From positions 1 to 64,000 of the forward strand of contig CAVOOW010000007.1 of assembly GCA_963697675.1 (NCBI GenBank): a stretch of DNA of 64,000 nt, written 5' to 3'. The notes under the pieces were generated by a model. It made no database searches and was not told where the DNA came from. It saw only the letters and a list, made by a program, of their open reading frames with translations. A program made the position numbers and the translations under genes. This document shows, piece after piece, positions 53,828 through 62,744 of the stretch (within the stretch, counting starts at the first letter, position 1; each line of letters begins with the position of its first letter). This DNA comes from CAVOOW01 sp963697675. Its GTDB lineage: Bacteria > Actinomycetota > Actinomycetes > JACCUZ01.

Positions 53828-55198
53828 TCAGGCGGCGACTCCGGCGAGAGCGTTGAGCAGGTCGGCAAAGGAGGGCCCTGCGGTGTCGTTCAGGTGGAGG
53901 AGCAGCGCCAATCCCGCTAGCGGCGAGTGCCAGCGATCGTCCCGCAATCCTCGTTTGCCGTAGCGGGCGGCGGCCTGCGGGTTCAGCTTCGCCAGAACTG
54001 GCCGCATCCGGCCACGCCCGATGCCCGAGATCAGCGTCTGCAGGCGTCGCTCCCACGGGTCACGCGCGACGTCGGTTCCGCGCAACGTCTCGCGGATCGC
54101 GTCGATGTCCGCTTCCAGAGCCCTCTGGTCACCAATGTCCCGGCGGACGACCGAGCGGCTGCGCCGGTCGCGGTGCACCCTCCCGTCTTTGGTGACGACC
54201 TGCCGCGGCTTTCCCGCCGCCTCGGCTTTCGCCAGCGCGACGAGGGCGTCTACGTCGCCGTTGCGCGCGAACTCGGAACGCAGCTGGTCGAACGCGGTCA
54301 GGCGCCTGTCGAGCTCTCGAGGTACGTGCGATTCGCCGACGGCCCCGATCGCAGCCACCCACTCCGAGCGCGTCTTGTGGTCCCAGGTCAGGATGGATCG
54401 AGGGCGCAGCTTTCTGAGCGCTTTCCTGTCCCAGATGATCTGAACGAGGTCATCGGCGAGGTCGTCGTCCTTGGCGAACTCACGGATGATGTCCAGGATC
54501 GATGCTGACGGACCCGAGATACGCACGTGGCTCGCAGGTCTGGGACGAGATGTTCGTGCCGTCTTCCCTCAGGCATCTATGGTAGAAATCGTAACCCGCC
54601 GAGAATCGAGACTCTGCTCGCGCAGAGGTACGCCTGCGCCGAATAGATCCCGTCTTCGAGACGGACTCTCCCTTCTCGGGAACCGCAGCCCTTGCGTCTC
54701 GATGAACGATCGGCGGAACAACTTCGTCGGGTTCAGCGTAAAGAACGCCACCCGCAGATCGGCGTCGACGACCGTCTCGCGCCAGATCCAGCTCCGCTTG
54801 GGGAACGGCACGATCCGCGGAGACACGACGTCGCTGCCGTTCTCGTCCGCGAAGTCGCACATCCGCCGCATGGCCTCCCGACCGAGATGGTCGTCGGAGT
54901 CCATGAAGAACACGTAGCGCCCGCGGCTTACCGCTGTTCCTCGGTTGCGCGGCTGCCCGGGCCAACCGGAGTTCTGTTGGTGGATGACAACGATGCGCTT
55001 GTCCCGGGCCGCGTAGCCGTCCAGTAGCTCGCCACTGCCGTCAGTAGACCCGTCATCGACCGCGATCACCTCGAGCTCCTCGGCCGGGATGTCCTGGAGA
55101 AGCAGGGAATCGAGACAGCGTTCGAGGTAGCCCACCGTGTTGTAGACCGGCAGGACCACGCTCACGCGGGGGATCACCGACCGCGATTGCCTGGACAC
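53828..55198 (-). pseudogene. Family 2 glycosyltransferase, several frameshifts
   Basis: The corrected protein is ~457 residues. The GT-A domain is clear: VSVVLPVYNTVGYLERCLDSLLLQ, VIAVDDGSTDGSGELLDG, YVFFMDSDDHLG (DxD-like). Beyond RFPRR the frame changes to RVRLEDGIYSAQAYLCASRVSIL, then GYDFYHRCLREDGTNISSQTCEP, then VRISGPSASILDIIREFAKDDDLADD, which continues as a 230-residue C-terminal domain like those of TarP/TarS-type enzymes. Three breaks (about 54670, 54610, 54525) are needed. It is either a decayed wall or capsule glycosyltransferase or a badly sequenced one. Confidence 0.78.
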
Positions 55199-55392
55199 AA
55201 CCCGATCTTATCGAACCGATGCGACGGCTGGTGCCGCCGACAGGCTGATCCCTGGCACACAAGCGTGCGACCATGATCGACGTGCGAATGACATCACGTA
55301 TGGGGCTCACTGAGCGCGCCTCCGCTGAGCGGTGGGGGAGGCCCATGGAAGACGTCGAGGCCGAGCCGCGCGGCGCAGCCTAGGACCGACCG

Positions 55393-55776
55393 GTGCCACG
55401 CGATCCCAACATCCCCGACGAGTTCGACGTCTACACGGTCGTGGTCCTGCGGCGGCCGGCCGATGCGCCGGAGATGTCGGACGAGGAGCTCGACGCGCTC
55501 CAGGTACGCCACCTCGCCTACCGTGCCGAGCTGAAGCGGCAGGGCGTGGTGGTCGTGAACGGGCCGTTCGACGAGCAGACCGACCCGTCGTACCGCGGGA
55601 TGTCGATCTTCGCTTGCGACGCCGCCGAGGCCGCTCGGCTTTCGGACGGTGACCCATCCGTCGTGGCGGGTCGGCTCGCCTCCGACGTGATGGAGTGGTG
55701 GGTCGGTGTCGGCTCGCTCGCCTTCCCGCTCACCGACCGCCCGGTCGGGGACCGCCGCCCGATGCCCGACGACTGA
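55393..55776 (+). CDS. YCII-domain protein
   Basis: The 127-aa protein from GTG 55393 has YTVVVLRRPADAPEMSDEELDALQVRHLAYRAELKRQGVVVVNGPFDEQTDPSYRGMSIFACDAAEAARLSDGDPSV, the YciI alpha/beta barrel with its His-Asp. Often dehalogenase-like or sensor proteins; function is unknown. Confidence 0.9.
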   Translation: MPRDPNIPDEFDVYTVVVLRRPADAPEMSDEELDALQVRHLAYRAELKRQGVVVVNGPFDEQTDPSYRGMSIFACDAAEAARLSDGDPSVVAGRLASDVMEWWVGVGSLAFPLTDRPVGDRRPMPDD

Positions 55777-55988
55777 TGCGCCGCGACACTTCAGGCGGCA
55801 AGGAGACGAGCCGACAACCCCAGCGGCGACGAGATGTTCGCCGTCTCTGCCAGTCCGGCCGGGCACGCATCCTGTTTCGGGATCCACTGACCCGAGCGAC
55901 TCCGTGATCCGCGCAGGCAGTCGCTCCTATGCGCGCATGAGCCTCACCAGTCGCCGTGCTCGAACGCGCCTTCCGTAAGGTCGGGGTC

Positions 55989-56579
55989 GTGTCCATCGAC
56001 GTGCGGCCTGCGACTGCGGATCGGTGGAGCGACCTCGTGACGGTGTTCGGTCGTCGCGGCGAAGATCCCTCGTGGTGCTGGTGTCAGGTCTTCCTCCGCT
56101 CAGAGCACGCGACACCCTCGGCCTCTGTAGTGCCGCCCGACAATCGCGACGCGTTGTATCAGGAGGTCACGCATGCTGCGGTTGCACCGGGGCTCATCGC
56201 CTACGTCGATGATCATCCTGTCGGATGGACCCGAGTGGGACTCCGCTCCGGGTTTCCCGGGGTACGCGGAAACAGGGCTCTCGCGAGAGTGCTGGATGAC
56301 GAGGATGTCGGAGTCTGGTGGGTGACGTGCTTCGCAGTCGACAGCCGGCACCGGCGATCCGGCATCGGATCGGCCCTGTTGCAGGCCGCCGTCGAGTTTG
56401 CCCGCGAACATGGTGCGACGGCAGTCGAGGGGCATCCGGTCGATGTGGCCGCCCTCAAGGCTGATCGAGTGGCGGGCTCTGCCATCTACACCGGGACCGT
56501 GGCGATGTTCGCCTCGGCTGGCTTCGTCGAAGTCGCTCGTACGTATGCGTCGCGGCCGGTGATGAGGCTCTTGATGTAA
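55989..56579 (+). CDS. GNAT-family N-acetyltransferase
   Basis: The protein is ~196 aa from GTG 55989 (a longer frame from 55956 is open). VWWVTCFAVDSRHRRSGIGSALLQAAVEFAREHGATAVEGHPVD carries the acetyl-CoA loop (RRSGIG) and IYTGTVAMFASAGFVEVART the last strand. An N-terminal CWCQVF segment is typical of a GNAT subgroup. Substrate is unknown. Confidence 0.88.
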   Translation: MSIDVRPATADRWSDLVTVFGRRGEDPSWCWCQVFLRSEHATPSASVVPPDNRDALYQEVTHAAVAPGLIAYVDDHPVGWTRVGLRSGFPGVRGNRALARVLDDEDVGVWWVTCFAVDSRHRRSGIGSALLQAAVEFAREHGATAVEGHPVDVAALKADRVAGSAIYTGTVAMFASAGFVEVARTYASRPVMRLLM

Positions 56580-56642
56580 AGGCGGATTGCGACAACGGTC
56601 ACAGCGCCATGAGCGTGCCGCTGCGCCGATCGACAGCCTTGC

Positions 56643-57416
56643 CTACTCGTTCCAGTCAGAGCGGCGGCTGTCCCGAGGGCCGAACGCCTCGACAGCGACG
56701 ACGTCGCTCAGGGGATGCCGGATGTAGGTGTCGACCCACTCCTCTATGTTCGGAAATGAGCAGGCCGCCACAACCTCGTCTGCGAGAGCTTCGGTGTCCG
56801 TGCTGGTCCGGCGAAGCTGCACACCCGTGCCGGTGAGCAGTGTCCACGGCAGGCCGCTGCTGCCGTACGGCATTCCGATACTTCCGCTATTGACGATCCA
56901 TCGACGGTCGACCAGGCGCGCGAATGGCATATGCGTGTGGCCGCATACCACCGTGCGGACCGACTCCGGCACGCCGATCAGCACCTCGCTCCAGCGGGAA
57001 AGCCGCGTATCGACGAGAACGACCTCGTTGTCGTCACGGGGGCTTCCGTGGCAGAACAGGACATCCCCGACCCGGTCCAACGGCAGCACGACCGGGTGCG
57101 GGAGCGCATCAAGCGTCCGGACGTGTTCGTCGGTCAGACGCTGCGCCGCCCACAGGTCAATCGGTGGCGTTCCGTCAGGAAAGTTGCCGTTGCGGGCGAT
57201 GGTCACCAGGTCTCTGTCCGCGTTTCCGCGAACCAGGAGGACTCGGTCGCCGAGGCCGCCGAGGCGATCCAGCACCTCGCCCGGTTGCGGCCCGGCGGCA
57301 ATGTCTCCAGTCACGACTATGAGGTCGGCGCTAGTGACGTCGGGTTCAGCCAGCACTGCATCGAGGGCCGGCAAGACCCCATGAATATCCGATACGACCG
57401 CAATCCGTTGCAGCAT
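56643..57416 (-). CDS. Metallophosphoesterase (YfcE/MJ0936-like)
   Basis: The 257-aa protein has all calcineurin-type motifs: VSDIHGVLPAL, VTGDIAAGPQPG, VRGNADRDL, LFCHGSPRDDNE and VVCGHTHMP. The C-terminal part WIVNSGSIGMPYG is typical of the UPF0025/YfcE group. It is a soluble phosphodiesterase of unknown substrate, diverging from the permease. Confidence 0.93.
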   Translation of the reverse strand: MLQRIAVVSDIHGVLPALDAVLAEPDVTSADLIVVTGDIAAGPQPGEVLDRLGGLGDRVLLVRGNADRDLVTIARNGNFPDGTPPIDLWAAQRLTDEHVRTLDALPHPVVLPLDRVGDVLFCHGSPRDDNEVVLVDTRLSRWSEVLIGVPESVRTVVCGHTHMPFARLVDRRWIVNSGSIGMPYGSSGLPWTLLTGTGVQLRRTSTDTEALADEVVAACSFPNIEEWVDTYIRHPLSDVVAVEAFGPRDSRRSDWNE

Positions 57417-57601
57417 CAGTCAGTCTTACACCGGTTAATCAGCAGCCCGGTCATCCGTTGGTGCGTGACGTCGGAACGGCCTGCGCCGAGCGGTCGGATC
57501 GCGAGGAGTCGACGCGGCAGATTCGTCCTCGACGTACCAGACGGTGGACGCCTAGAGTCGGGCGGCGGAAAACTCGGGTCACTTCTGAACGGGAGAGCGC
57601 G

Positions 57602-59059
57602 ATGACCGACGTTGCTGGCGAAGAACGAACCCAGGGGTTGCGGAGGGGCGCCGTCGGGTTCAACGGGGTGCTCTTCCAGTCCATCACCTTCATGGCGCCC
57701 GCGATCGCGACGGCGTTCTCGATCCCAGCGGGCATCGCGTTCAGTGGCGGCGGTGCGCCGCTCTCGGTGATCTTCGCGCTCGTTGCATCCCTGTTGGCCG
57801 CCGTCTCGATCGGCCAGCTCTCCAAGCACATGCCGACCGCCGGGTCCTTCTACACATACGTCAGCAACGGGATCCATCCGGCGGTGGGTTTCCTGGTCGC
57901 GTGGGGGTTCCTGCTCGGGATCCTCGTCGGCGGCCCGTTCTTGGCCCTGCAGATGGGTTTCGTCGTCGCCGGCACCACAAACTCAGAGTGGGGCTGGTCG
58001 CCGGACCTCTGGTGGGTCTGGACGGTGCTCGTGTGCCTCCTGGTGTTCTGGCTGGGCTATCGCGGCATCAAGGCGTCGACCAAGACCGGCGTCCTGCTCG
58101 GTGGCTTCGAGATCCTCGTGTTCGTCGCGCTGGCGCTCACGCTGATCGTGCAGGCAGGCAGTGACAACACACTTGAGGTGTTCGGCACGCACTATGCCAA
58201 CAACCCCGACTACTCCGGCTTCTCCGGGGTCATCGTCGGCTCGATCTACACGATCCTCGCGTTTATCGGGTTCGAGGAGGCGGCGCCGATCGCGGAGGAG
58301 GCGCACGATCCGCGGCGGACCGTGAACCGGGCCATCATCTTCTCGTGCCTCGGGATCGGCGCCTTCTACCTTCTCAACACCTATGCCAGCACCATCACGT
58401 TCGGACCGGCAAAGATGACCGGCTTCGTCGGTGCCGGTGACGGCAACCCCTGGCAGAACCTGCTTGCTCGTGACGCCTGGGGCACGGTCGGCTTCGTGCT
58501 CGTCTTCTTCGCGCTGATCAACTCCGTGATCGCCAACCAGAACGCGGCCAACAACTCGTCCACGCGCACGATGTTCTCGATGGGTCGGATCCGGCTGCTG
58601 CCAACGCAGTACGGGGCTCTGACCCGCGGTTCGCCGATGTTGGCTCTGATTACCCAGCTGGTGGTGAGCATCGGCGTGGCGCTCTGGCTCGGCAACCAGT
58701 ACGACCCGTACACGGGCTTCGTGATCCTGGCCACGATCCTGGTGGACATCTTCGCGCCGATGTACATCCTGCTGAACATCGCCTGCATCGCCTACTTCTG
58801 GCGCTTCCGCCGGGCCGAGTTCAACTGGTGGCTCCACGGGTTGATTCCGGTGTTGGGAGCACTTGCCTTCATCCCGGCGTTCTGCGCTGGCGCGGGGATC
58901 CCCGTCTTCAGCTTCATCACCGCGCTGCCGAAGCCGCTGTCGTACGCCGGACCGGCGGCCGCGATCTGGATGGTGATCGGCCTGGTCTACCTGGTCGTGC
59001 TCATGCTGAGCCGTCCCCGCCGGATCACCGAGACCAAGCGAGTGTTCGCAGACGAGTGA
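57602..59059 (+). CDS. APC-family amino acid permease
   Basis: The 485-aa protein from ATG 57602 has twelve helices. Markers are FQSITFMAPAIATAFSIPAGIAFSGGGAPLSVIFAL (helix 1 with the unwound Gly region), SKHMPTAGSFYTYVSNGIHPAVGF and IYTILAFIGFEEAAPIAEEAHDPRRTV (helix 6 FxGFE). It is of the amino acid/polyamine/organocation superfamily. Exact substrate is unknown; it is monocistronic. Confidence 0.95.
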   Translation: MTDVAGEERTQGLRRGAVGFNGVLFQSITFMAPAIATAFSIPAGIAFSGGGAPLSVIFALVASLLAAVSIGQLSKHMPTAGSFYTYVSNGIHPAVGFLVAWGFLLGILVGGPFLALQMGFVVAGTTNSEWGWSPDLWWVWTVLVCLLVFWLGYRGIKASTKTGVLLGGFEILVFVALALTLIVQAGSDNTLEVFGTHYANNPDYSGFSGVIVGSIYTILAFIGFEEAAPIAEEAHDPRRTVNRAIIFSCLGIGAFYLLNTYASTITFGPAKMTGFVGAGDGNPWQNLLARDAWGTVGFVLVFFALINSVIANQNAANNSSTRTMFSMGRIRLLPTQYGALTRGSPMLALITQLVVSIGVALWLGNQYDPYTGFVILATILVDIFAPMYILLNIACIAYFWRFRRAEFNWWLHGLIPVLGALAFIPAFCAGAGIPVFSFITALPKPLSYAGPAAAIWMVIGLVYLVVLMLSRPRRITETKRVFADE

Positions 59060-59218
59060 GACTGTGTGACGCGTCGCACGCAATGTCAGGCGCTCGTGGC
59101 CTCATCGTTGGTGCGGTCCGTCCGAACGTCTGTCACGTTCGTGTCGGATTCGCCTGTCGCCGTTCGTGGGGTAGGTGAACGCGGACCACTGGGTCCACCC
59201 AGACGAGAAGGAGCGGTC

Positions 59219-59578
59219 ATGACCGAGTACCTCATCTACTTCAACCAACAGTGGGTGGGCGACCACACCGAGGAGTGGTTCCGCGGGCGGGGGCCGCTCG
59301 CAATGGCGGTTGTTGCCGAGATGAAGGCTGCCGGCGTGTACGTCTTCGCCGGGGGACTGGAAGAGGAGGACGGCCCGGTCTACAGTGCCGACACCACCAG
59401 CGGCTCCCTGGTGATCACCGACGGACCGTACGTCGAGACCAAGGAGTTTCTCGGCGGGTTCGCTTTGGTGGACGTGGCCGATGACGAGGCCGCCAAGATG
59501 TGGGCGGGCAAGGTCGCGCAGGCATGTGGCTGGCCTCATGAGGTTCGCCGCTTCAAGCCGCAGCCTCGGGCGCAGTGA
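59219..59578 (+). CDS. YCII/DGPF-type protein
   Basis: The 119-aa protein starts at ATG 59219 (GAAGGAG upstream). MTEYLIYFNQQWVGDHTEEWFRGRGPLAMAVVAEMKAAGVYVFAGGLEEEDGPVYSADTTSGSLVITDGPYVETKEFLGGFALVDV has the DGPF motif of the DGPFAETKE family, often adjacent to sigma factors, though not here. Function is unknown. Confidence 0.92.
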   Translation: MTEYLIYFNQQWVGDHTEEWFRGRGPLAMAVVAEMKAAGVYVFAGGLEEEDGPVYSADTTSGSLVITDGPYVETKEFLGGFALVDVADDEAAKMWAGKVAQACGWPHEVRRFKPQPRAQ

Positions 59579-59609
59579 CTGCTCAGCGACGAACAGCAGG
59601 CCCCGTATC

Positions 59610-59945
59610 TCAGAGCTGAAAGAGCGCCGCCGCGATCAGGTAGGCCGCGGACACACCCTCGGGGTCGTGCAGGTCCCCAGGAGCCTCCAACGTTGCCCGG
59701 GAACGTGCGCGCACCGCGGCGCCGGGATCCTCTGCAACGAGATCGACGCAGAGCCCGGCGACAACGGCGCTAGCGTCGTGTTCGTCCAGACCGTCCAGGG
59801 CGAGGCCGTTGTGGAGCAGAGTCGCCGCCTCGTGGAACACCTCGCGAGCCATCTCGAGGTCCACTTCGGGTCGTTCCGAAGCGACGGCTTCTGCAGTAGC
59901 CAGGAACTGATCGAATGGTGGGCCCACCGGGCCGTAAGACGGCAT
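59610..59945 (-). CDS. Hypothetical protein (111 aa)
   Basis: From ATG 59945 the frame reads MPSYGPVGPPFDQFLATAEAVASERPEVDLEMAREVFHEAATLLHNGLALDGLDEHDASAVVAGLCVDLVAEDPGAAV, a helical soluble protein without known family. A longer frame starts further upstream, with a possible start at MAWEVQA; the initiation point is uncertain. It diverges from the HTH-SRPBCC operon. Confidence 0.55.
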   Translation of the reverse strand: MPSYGPVGPPFDQFLATAEAVASERPEVDLEMAREVFHEAATLLHNGLALDGLDEHDASAVVAGLCVDLVAEDPGAAVRARSRATLEAPGDLHDPEGVSAAYLIAAALFQL

Positions 59946-60044
59946 ACCGCGAGCGTCGCAGCGCGCCCACGTACCGGCAAACGAATATGGCGCTCGGGAT
60001 CCGGACGCCACCTGCTCAGAACGCACTGCCTGGACCTCCCAAGC

Positions 60045-60070
60045 CATTTGACAAGAGATGTTGTCGAATG
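60045..60070. promoter_or_regulatory. Imperfect 26-bp palindrome upstream of the HTH regulator
   Basis: CATTTGACAA (60045-60054), a six-base spacer and TTGTCGAATG (60061-60070) are inverted repeats matching at 9 of 10 positions. It ends 13 bp before the start ATG of the HTH gene and lies between it and the divergent hypothetical gene. It is a good candidate operator for autoregulation. Confidence 0.55.
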
Positions 60071-60083
60071 GGAACGTGGAGCA

Positions 60084-60707
60084 ATGCAACAGGTCGCCGT
60101 GATCGACAATCCGGTGGTGGCGACGGTGGCGTTGGAACCCACTCGGGCGCGGGTGCTCGCCGAGCTCGTCAAGCCCGGCTCGGCGACCACGCTGGCGGAA
60201 CGACTGGGCTTGCCTCGCCAGAAGCTCAACTACCACATCCGCGCGCTGGAGGCTCAGGGGCTCGTCGTGCTCGTGGAGGTGCGGTCCCGGCGCGGCTGCA
60301 CGGAGCGGATCATGCAGGCTTCCGCGGCTGCGTACGTGCTCTCACCGGACGCCCTCGGCCCGGCCGCGGCCGACCCTGCACGCACCGCGGACAGACTCTC
60401 GGCCGGCTACCTGCTCGCCCTCGGCGCGAGAGCCATCCGCGAGGTCGACACCCTGCGCAAGCGCGCCGACGCTGCGGGCAAGACGCTTCCGACGCTGTCG
60501 ATCGACACCGAGATCCGCTTCAGGTCCGCGGGCGAGCGGGCGGCTTTCACCCGCGACCTCGCCGAGGCGGTGGCCACCCTCGGAGCGCGCTACCACGACG
60601 AGAGCGCGTCGGGCGGCCGCTGGTCGCGTCTCGTCGTGCTGGCTCACCCCCGTCCGGCGTCGGACGAGTCCCGTACGACAGCACCAGCCGCCAAGGAGGC
60701 GACATGA
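60084..60707 (+). CDS. Winged-helix (ArsR-like) regulator
   Basis: The 207-aa protein has the N-terminal HTH ALEPTRARVLAELVKPGSATTLAERLGLPRQKLNYHIRALEAQGLVVLVEVRSRRGCTERIMQASAAAYVL, longer than classical ArsR, followed by a helical C-terminal domain (RLSAGYLLALGARAIREVDTLRKRADA...FRSAGERAAFTRDLAEAVATLGARYH). Its stop overlaps the SRPBCC start (ATGA). ATG 60084 follows GGAGC. Likely represses its own operon at the upstream palindrome. Confidence 0.9.
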   Translation: MQQVAVIDNPVVATVALEPTRARVLAELVKPGSATTLAERLGLPRQKLNYHIRALEAQGLVVLVEVRSRRGCTERIMQASAAAYVLSPDALGPAAADPARTADRLSAGYLLALGARAIREVDTLRKRADAAGKTLPTLSIDTEIRFRSAGERAAFTRDLAEAVATLGARYHDESASGGRWSRLVVLAHPRPASDESRTTAPAAKEAT

Positions 60708-61486
60708 CCAACGACAGCCGTTCCATCGAGGTCGAGGTGGAGGTGCCGGGAACGCCCGAGGAGGTCTGGGCCGCGGTAGCAACCGGCCCCGGCATCGGCA
60801 GCTGGTTCGTGCCCACCACGGTCGAGGAGCGCGAGGGCGGCGAGACGGTGAGCCAGTTCGGGCCCGGCGACTCGATGACGGTTCGGGGACGGGTGCGCAT
60901 CTGGGACCCACCGCACCGGGTCGTCTTCGACGGGGGCGACGAAAGTGAAGGCATGGCCTTCGAATGGCTGGTCCAGGCCCGCGACGGTGGCACCTGCATT
61001 GTGCGCCTCGTCAACAGCGGCTTCGGGTCCGGCGAGGAGTGGGACGGTCAGTTCGACGCCATGGACGCGGGCTGGCGGATGTTCATGCACAACCTCGGCC
61101 TGCACCGCCGCTACTTCCCTGGTCAGGTGGGCTTGGCCGTGCAGCCCTTGGGCATGGCCGCCGTTGGCCTCGACGAGGCTTGGCGCACCCTCACGGGGGC
61201 GCTCGGGATCCCGGCCGAATCCTCCGAGGGCGATCGCGTGGCGGCCGGGCCAGACGTACCGACGGCACTCGCCGGCACGGTGGAGCGCGCTCTCCCGCGG
61301 ATGCTGAGCTTGCGCATCGACGAGCCGGGGCCGGGTACCGCGGTGGTGACGGTCGAGGGCACAGACGGGCAGGCTGCCATCAGCGTCTGGTTCTGGCTGT
61401 ACGGGGCCGACGCGGGCGGCCGAGCACCCGCGATACTCGAGGGCTGGCAGGGGTGGCTCGCCGACCTGTTCCCGGTGCCGCACTAA
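60704..61486 (+). CDS. SRPBCC (AHSA1-like) protein, 260 aa
   Basis: The protein has the helix-grip signature EVEVPGTPEEVWAAVATGPGIGSWFVPTTVEEREGG and WDPPHRVVFDGGDESEGMAFEWLV, with a second C-terminal half (PDVPTALAGTVERALPRMLSLRIDEPGPGTAVVTVEG) not typical of short AHSA1 proteins. It forms an operon with the upstream HTH regulator. The stop TAA is directly followed in the same frame by a RibD-like coding region with no start codon. Confidence 0.9.
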   Translation: MTNDSRSIEVEVEVPGTPEEVWAAVATGPGIGSWFVPTTVEEREGGETVSQFGPGDSMTVRGRVRIWDPPHRVVFDGGDESEGMAFEWLVQARDGGTCIVRLVNSGFGSGEEWDGQFDAMDAGWRMFMHNLGLHRRYFPGQVGLAVQPLGMAAVGLDEAWRTLTGALGIPAESSEGDRVAAGPDVPTALAGTVERALPRMLSLRIDEPGPGTAVVTVEGTDGQAAISVWFWLYGADAGGRAPAILEGWQGWLADLFPVPH

Positions 61487-62044
61487 CAGCAGCGCACCCT
61501 CGACGGATATGCGGCCGCCGAAGGCTGGCCAGGCTTCTGGGGCCTGGAAGGGCCGGAATACCTCAGCTGGCTCGAGAAGGACGGCGAACACGAGCACACC
61601 GCTCTGATGGGCGCGACAACGTACCGATTGATGTCGGGATTCGCAGCCGACATGCCCGACGAACTCGCTGGACTGACAGGGACGCCCAAGGTGGTGTTCT
61701 CCACCACCCTGGAGTCACCCCTGTCGTGGGCCAACACCGAGCTGGTCGACGAGGACCCTGTCGACGCCGTACGCGCCATGAAGCAGAACGGCTCCCGGCC
61801 AATGCGCACCCTCGGCAGCCTGACACTGTGCCGGGCCTTGCTCGGCGCCCGCCTCGTGGATCGCTTCCGCGTCGTCGTATTCCCGGTCATCACGGGTGAC
61901 ACAGGCAGGGAACGGATCTTCGACAGTTACCCCGACGTCGCACTCGAAATGGTCGACTGCCGGACGTTCGACGGCCGGCTTCAACTGCTCGAGTACATCC
62001 CTACGGTGCTGGACGGACCGCCACTCGCCAACCAGGGCGACTGA
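61487..62044 (+). pseudogene. RibD/dihydrofolate-reductase-like protein lacking its start
   Basis: The frame after the SRPBCC stop reads QQRTLDGYAAAEGWPGFWGLEGPEYLSWLEKDGEHEHTALMGATTYRLMSGFAADMPDELAGLTGTPKVVFSTTLESPL...LGSLTLCRALLGARLVDRFRVVVFPVITGDTGRERIF, a RibD C-terminal/DHFR-like reductase. The usual first residues (M-x-K-x-hydrophobic before SLDGY) are missing and no start codon lies between the TAA and TLDGY. ATG 61607 would give a protein lacking the first ~37 residues. A small deletion joined this gene to the SRPBCC gene. Confidence 0.75.
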
Positions 62045-62106
62045 GCGGCTGGTTCCGCGGTCGACGTCGCGCGAGCCGTACGCGCCGCCGCGGCTACGGT
62101 CTTGGC

Positions 62107-62556
62107 GTGGACTTCACGGAGTACGACACCCGTCTTGCTGCTTACGCGGTGATCGTGGACGACCGAGAGCGGATCCTGCTGACCTGGTACAACGGCAGAG
62201 GTCGCGGTGAACCGGGGTGGATACTGCCCGGCGGAGGTGTTGAGTACGAGGAGACCCTCGAAGCGGCTGTCGTCCGCGAAGTGCGCGAAGAGACCGGCTA
62301 TGTCGTGGATCTCGACCGGCTCCTCGCCACCGATTCCTTCACCGACGGCGACGCTTCGCGGCCGCGTCCCTTCAAGTCGGTCCGCGTCATCTACACGGCC
62401 CACATTGCAGGTGGCAGCCTCGGCACGCTCGAACGCGAAGGAACCACGGATCGCGCTGCCTGGATACCGCTCAACGATGCGCTGCACGAAGACTCTCGTG
62501 CGGAGATCGTCGACGTCGCCATCAACGCCTGGCATCGATGCATCCGAACCAGCTAG
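62107..62556 (+). CDS. NUDIX hydrolase
   Basis: The 149-aa protein from GTG 62107 has the complete Nudix box GGGVEYEETLEAAVVREVREETGYVV preceded by WILP. It hydrolyses nucleoside diphosphate-linked compounds. Substrate is unknown. ATAHI- and LGTLEREGTTDRAAWIPL strands complete the fold. Confidence 0.94.
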   Translation: MDFTEYDTRLAAYAVIVDDRERILLTWYNGRGRGEPGWILPGGGVEYEETLEAAVVREVREETGYVVDLDRLLATDSFTDGDASRPRPFKSVRVIYTAHIAGGSLGTLEREGTTDRAAWIPLNDALHEDSRAEIVDVAINAWHRCIRTS

Positions 62557-62744
62557 CCGTCGCTGGCGACGGCTCCTTGAGGATTCGAGGCGGGCTGAGG
62601 CCTTGCCGACGCACCTACGGGGAGTCTGCTGCACGGCCGCCGAGGCTCCGTGCAGGATGCCCTCGGCGTACGGAGGTCGCTGACATGAGCTCCGCTACTC
62701 ATGCTGATATGAATCGAGCAGCTCTAAGAAGGGAGTAGTCCCAA

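Noticed and set aside
57983..59083. A 366-codon minus-strand frame under the amino acid permease
   Set aside because: Very Asp/Arg/Glu-rich shadow of the permease; no ribosome site or family features.
59915..61486. A single 523-codon plus-strand protein including SRPBCC
   Set aside because: Only the part after 60704 matches SRPBCC; the upstream part is the HTH gene read out of frame.
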